From the NCBI GenBank assembly GCA_902478875.1, contig CABSMZ010000082.1, positions 1 to 8,156 on the forward strand: a stretch of 8,156 bases of DNA. The letters are read 5' to 3'. The stretch is from an uncultured Collinsella sp. (GTDB lineage: Bacteria; Actinomycetota; Coriobacteriia; Coriobacteriales; Coriobacteriaceae). Under the pieces are notes generated by a model that was given only the letters and a program-made list of their open reading frames with translations, did not search any database and had not been told where the DNA came from. The position numbers and the translations under genes are program-made. Below, piece after piece: positions 5,806 to 8,156 of this stretch; within the stretch, counting starts at the first letter, position 1, and every line of letters starts with the position of its first letter.

Positions 5806-5909
5806 TCGAGACATAAAACAAGAGTTTCAATCGGTCTTGTAGATAGGGGCGTTAATGCGCGTTGGTACAGTTGCCAGAGATGGGTGTCGAATCCGAGCAA
5901 AGCGAATGC

Positions 5910-6539
5910 TCAGTCTTTCTTTAGCGAATCGAAGTCAATCAGCTCTAGCTGCTCGACGAACTTCTCGAGATACGAGGCGACTTGCTCGTTGTTCACGAAT
6001 AAAGGTCTGTCCTGCGTCAGCTTGCCCGACTTATAGGACGGATATCGGAGGCTGATGCCGTTGTCGTCGATGTCGGCAATGCTGTTCACGAATGCCCCCA
6101 TATTCTTGATGACCTGTCGGTCCTCGCGTCCCCTTTGTTCCGGGAACCGCGAAAGCAAGGAGCTCCAGAGTCCCGAGAGGCCGTGGTCCCTCTGCGGATC
6201 GCGGCCGCACTTCCTAATCGCTCGCTTGATAGCGAGCTCCATGCAGTGCCTCGTGAGAAATAGCACAGGAATCGCGTAGGAATGATCTGGCATCACGTAC
6301 ATGCTTGGTCTATCAATAGCCGTCCTGCCGGCAGCGGCTAGCACCTTGGCGGCATTGAGGAATGAGCGGATGAACTCGTCTTCGAACATCTGGTCCTTGA
6401 GCTCAGGCTTCATAAGAGCAGACAAGTCAAGCAGCGAGAAGCTGTTGAGCGTCGGGTCTTCCAGACCCTTCATCTGCGGCTTCATCGCGCGGCTCTTTTC
6501 GTATTTGGGGAAGACATGGTTCTTGAACGCGTCGCCCAT
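5910..6539 (-). CDS. HEPN-like helical protein, function unknown
   Basis: A 209-residue, mostly helical protein. The pattern LTRHCMELAIKRAIRK (residues 95-110), a GRDPQRDHGLSGLW segment with His119 (112-125), and an aspartate-rich turn ending in LRYPSYKSG (164-172) matches what is often seen in HEPN-fold families: a helix with (R/H)xxxEL-xLK, an HdLxxLw loop, and a D-x-RYP stretch. I infer the HEPN fold from this pattern alone; the canonical Rx4-6H RNase motif is not clear, so it may be a non-catalytic or variant member. The ATG at 6539 is supported by GGGGAGG eight bases upstream, and a TAG in the +1 frame abuts it directly (TAGATG), hinting at a preceding coupled gene. The gap to RloA is 217 bp and contains the RloAB promoter, so the two are probably separate units. 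Many HEPN proteins act in phage defence; the neighbourhood fits. Confidence 0.6.
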   Translation of the reverse strand: MGDAFKNHVFPKYEKSRAMKPQMKGLEDPTLNSFSLLDLSALMKPELKDQMFEDEFIRSFLNAAKVLAAAGRTAIDRPSMYVMPDHSYAIPVLFLTRHCMELAIKRAIRKCGRDPQRDHGLSGLWSSLLSRFPEQRGREDRQVIKNMGAFVNSIADIDDNGISLRYPSYKSGKLTQDRPLFVNNEQVASYLEKFVEQLELIDFDSLKKD

Positions 6540-6639
6540 CTAGAGCACCTCCCCGGTGGTCGCTACCATCTTCGCCTCCCGACCGTCGGTCAATGAACAC
6601 GGTCACGGGCTCGCCCTTGGTCTTCGTGACGATAGTCAT
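6540..6639 (-). pseudogene. Possible broken small ORF upstream of the HEPN-like gene
   Basis: An ATG at 6639 opens a frame (MTIVTKTKGEPVTVFIDRR) that becomes Gly/Arg-rich and runs on over the HEPN-like gene in the wrong frame. The +1 frame over the second half reads TDGREAKMVATTGEVL and stops at a TAG (6540-6542) immediately before the next ATG. A frameshift near 6595-6602 (for example one extra T) would join the two halves into a roughly 32-residue peptide coupled to the downstream gene. No ribosome site precedes 6639. The coherent pieces and the abutting stop/start are suggestive only. Confidence 0.3.
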
Positions 6640-6681
6640 GAATCACATGTCTATTTTATTTGCTACAAATGACTATGATTC
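6631..6681 (-). promoter_or_regulatory. Possible promoter/operator of the HEPN-like gene
   Basis: ATAGTCAT at 6632-6639 and ATGACTAT at 6669-6676 are perfect 8-base inverted repeats 29 bases apart. Between them lies a short inverted repeat TTTGCTACAAA (6659-6669), and on the minus strand TAAAAT at 6653-6658 could be a -10 box. No convincing -35 is present. This is the only AT-rich spot ahead of the gene, so it is the best promoter candidate. Confidence 0.3.
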
Positions 6682-6794
6682 GGATTAATTTGAACAGCTT
6701 GTTTCCTGCTCTTGGTCCGCTTCGGCGGCTTGGGGTGGTGCTGCACTGTCTATCTCAGAGTCCAATAATCACACTCTAGTGATTGAGGTCTGCA

Positions 6795-7118
6795 TCAGCA
6801 AAAATAATAAACCCCGTGAGCAAGCTCGTTCCATTTTTGCTTAAGAAAGGCCTCATTTGTAACAACCCATTCAGAAGCCAATTTCATTTTCTTGGAATTG
6901 ATGTTTCCGGTGATCACTTTACCTGAGGGTATTTCAAGAACAACTTCTTTTTGCTGATATTGAGCATGTAGGTGAGGCTTGTTGTGGCCGTTTTCGGAAG
7001 TGTGAATGATAAATTTAATCCCATTTTCCTCCCCAACACGTCCTCGCTTCGAGATGTAATCGAATATGCATTGCCATTCGCGCATTTCTGGAGCTTGAAA
7101 GTGTAACCAAACGGTCAT
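6795..7118 (-). CDS. DUF4160 domain-containing protein
   Basis: A 107-residue protein when started at the ATG at 7118, which has a strong GAGGGGGAG ribosome site just upstream; a further ATG at 7157 in the same frame would add 13 residues but lacks such a site. DUF4160 is seen in FIIHTSENGHNKPHLHAQYQQK (histidines and Pro of the family's H-x-P-H-x-H core), the strand VVLEIPSGKVITGNI, and the closing helix KLASEWVVTNEAFLKQKWNEL. DUF4160 proteins are small and frequently encoded beside a DUF2442 protein in a toxin-antitoxin-like pair; I find no DUF2442 gene on either side, and only about 155 empty bases follow before the next unit. Base use is AT-rich compared with the neighbouring surface-protein gene. 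The biochemical activity of the family is unknown to me. Confidence 0.85.
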   Translation of the reverse strand: MTVWLHFQAPEMREWQCIFDYISKRGRVGEENGIKFIIHTSENGHNKPHLHAQYQQKEVVLEIPSGKVITGNINSKKMKLASEWVVTNEAFLKQKWNELAHGVYYFC

Positions 7119-7417
7119 TGTCTCCCCCTCATGTTCGGCATGTTGCTTTGCAGTCATGTTAGACGGATGAAGTCAACGTCACATTATTAGGCTATTTCAT
7201 TTAAGATATTAACGAAGTCAGTTCTACGGTTTGCGTTGCTTTTGCTGCACTCGAGTGGCGAGCCATAGATTCAATGGCAATCTTGCTTTCAAGAATTCAA
7301 CCCGTCAATCAATGCTCTCATCGTGGAGTCCAGTATTTTGAGTAGTCAATTCGCGATGAGCGGCGAGTAGCAAGTAATGAATGCTCGGGCACTGTGCTCT
7401 TTTGAAAAACGAGCGCC
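7119..7417. other. Non-coding gap between DUF4160 and the surface-protein gene
   Basis: I see no gene here. Short ATG-opened frames exist on the minus strand (for example a 21-codon one around 7193-7258) but none has a ribosome site. Next to the surface-protein stop, GCTC and GAGC flank a short A/T-rich loop at about 7396-7414, which is too weak to call a terminator. A promoter for DUF4160 should lie near 7130-7210, which is AT-rich, but no clear -35/-10 pair stands out. Confidence 0.5.
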
Positions 7418-8156
7418 TCAGCAGCGATGTACGGCGCACAAAAGTTCTGATCCCAGCAGGAATAGCGCTAAGGAGGCAGCGATCCAGTTGCTGTCGCCGG
7501 TCTTGGGGAGCGTCGGCGTCGTAGCCGTTGCGGATTTGGGCATGGTCTTCTTGGTGGCTGTGGTCTTGGTCGCCGTCATCTTGGTTGTCGTGCTTGTCTT
7601 GGGAGTCGCGGCTGCCGGCTTCACCGCGGAGTCCGTCGCCGGTTCCGCACTAGGTTGCCCCGCAGCGGGATCAGCGCCATCAGCAGTCTCACCCGTCCCG
7701 CCGCCCGGCACGTCGCTTCCATCTGTCTTCCCCGCCGGAGGCGTGGCAACTTCGGGCTCAATTACCACGCGCAGGGCCACGTCCCCAACGGCATCCACCA
7801 CGCCACTAGCACCAAAGGCCCCACCAGCAGGCTCCACAAAGCGCGCAGACACAAGCGACCCGCCCGTGCACGCAACACCGCCGTCGGCACCGGTCGCATC
7901 GAGCCACGAGGCATCGACGGAAAGCCGACAGCCGGCCGCACCATCGCCAAGGCCCGCATCCTGCAGATACACGCCATAGGCGCGCACGCCCGCTCCGAAC
8001 CCGGCGCCCGCGGCAACGACGCGCCCGCCGCCGCGCACGGCCATGTCGCCTGCGATCACGCCGGCAACCGCCTCGTCCGTAATATCGGCCCCGTCCGCCC
8101 GGGCATCGACGGTGCAACCGTCCACCACGAGCGCCTGCGAGACGTGGATCCCGCAC
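7418..8156 (-). CDS. LPXTG cell-wall-anchored surface protein, N-terminus outside window
   Basis: 245 residues of the C-terminal end; the frame is open to base 8156, so the start lies outside. The first part (about 1-130) is Gly/Ala/Val-rich with short repeating strand-turn units (ALVVDGCTVDARADGADITD, MAVRGGGRVVAAGAG, GCRLSVDASWLDATGADGG), typical of a parallel beta-helix adhesin or repeat domain with paired cysteines. Then follows a Pro/Thr/Ala/Lys-rich wall-spanning linker, ending in a sorting signal: LPKTG thirty residues from the end, a hydrophobic segment (WIAASLALFLLGSELLCAV) and a short tail HRC. Sortase would cut between T and G and attach the protein to peptidoglycan. The tail has only one Arg and one His in place of the usual run of basic residues. 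Strong GC-rich composition marks it as host backbone rather than part of the island. Confidence 0.88.
   Translation of the reverse strand, partial: CGIHVSQALVVDGCTVDARADGADITDEAVAGVIAGDMAVRGGGRVVAAGAGFGAGVRAYGVYLQDAGLGDGAAGCRLSVDASWLDATGADGGVACTGGSLVSARFVEPAGGAFGASGVVDAVGDVALRVVIEPEVATPPAGKTDGSDVPGGGTGETADGADPAAGQPSAEPATDSAVKPAAATPKTSTTTKMTATKTTATKKTMPKSATATTPTLPKTGDSNWIAASLALFLLGSELLCAVHRC

Noticed and set aside
5844..5862. Hairpin GCGTTAATGCGC as terminator of the HEPN-like gene
   Set aside because: The stem is only three base pairs and no T-run follows.
5875..5905. tRNA-like T-arm sequence (GTGTCGAATCC)
   Set aside because: The flanking bases do not form a 5-bp stem, and no acceptor, D or anticodon arm can be found next to it, so it is not a tRNA or a clear attachment-site remnant.
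7396..7414. Terminator after the surface-protein gene
   Set aside because: Only a 4-bp GCTC/GAGC stem with a mismatch and three A-T pairs above it; the run of T lies within the hairpin rather than after it.
7377..7979. Plus-strand 200-codon frame with a hydrophobic Val-rich stretch
   Set aside because: It is the complement of the Thr/Lys/Ala linker of the LPXTG protein; the Val run is antisense to Lys/Thr codons and is not a real membrane segment.
1..8156. CRISPR array, IS element or retron
   Set aside because: No regularly spaced direct repeats, no transposase or reverse-transcriptase motifs and no terminal inverted repeats bounding a coding unit were seen on either strand.

Overview
This 8.2 kb piece looks like one end of an assembled contig from a high-GC Gram-positive. 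A gut actinobacterium of the Coriobacteriia (Collinsella-like) is my best guess. That rests on the GC-rich flanks, the codon choice (CGC, GAG, CTG, GCC), an Ala/Gly-rich LPKTG sortase-anchored surface protein, and the mix of DUF3990, Fic and DUF3825 genes; it is inference, not a taxonomic identification. The first 33 bases are not biological: they match the Illumina Nextera (Tn5) read-1 adapter exactly. The real sequence starts at base 34 and the contig breaks inside a gene there.

Every supported gene lies on the minus strand, so the reading order is right to left. From the right edge: the C-terminal part of a large LPXTG cell-wall protein (7418-8156); a mostly empty gap; a DUF4160 gene (6795-7118); a HEPN-like helical protein (5910-6539) preceded by a possibly broken small ORF; a two-gene RloA/RloB (AbiL-like) operon, AAA ATPase plus Toprim-like partner (3727-5692), with a nested palindrome at its promoter; a small uncharacterised protein (3388-3666) followed by an MNT-type nucleotidyltransferase broken by a one-base frameshift (3061-3359); a strong nested palindromic operator (2875-2927); then a tight four-gene operon of DUF3990 (ADP-ribosyltransferase-like), an XRE-HTH protein, a 61-aa small protein and a Fic/Doc-family protein (815-2862); and finally a DUF3825 gene running off the left edge.

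The middle 6.5 kb is a compact defence / toxin-antitoxin island between two GC-rich genes. The RloAB stretch and the DUF4160 gene are visibly more AT-rich than the flanks, which fits acquisition by transfer. The DUF3990-HTH pair looks like a toxin and its DNA-binding antitoxin. The Fic gene appears translationally coupled to its small upstream partner through an ATGA overlap.

The most unusual point is that the two small proteins, one before the Fic gene and one before the nucleotidyltransferase, begin almost identically (MxWSYVQxDDG, 31 of 33 bases alike) and then diverge completely. This could be a shared leader/antitoxin N-terminus placed before two different nucleotide-transferring enzymes, or the scar of a recombination between the two modules. 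The 1-bp defect in the nucleotidyltransferase gene, and the possible one upstream of the HEPN-like gene, may be real decay or assembly errors.
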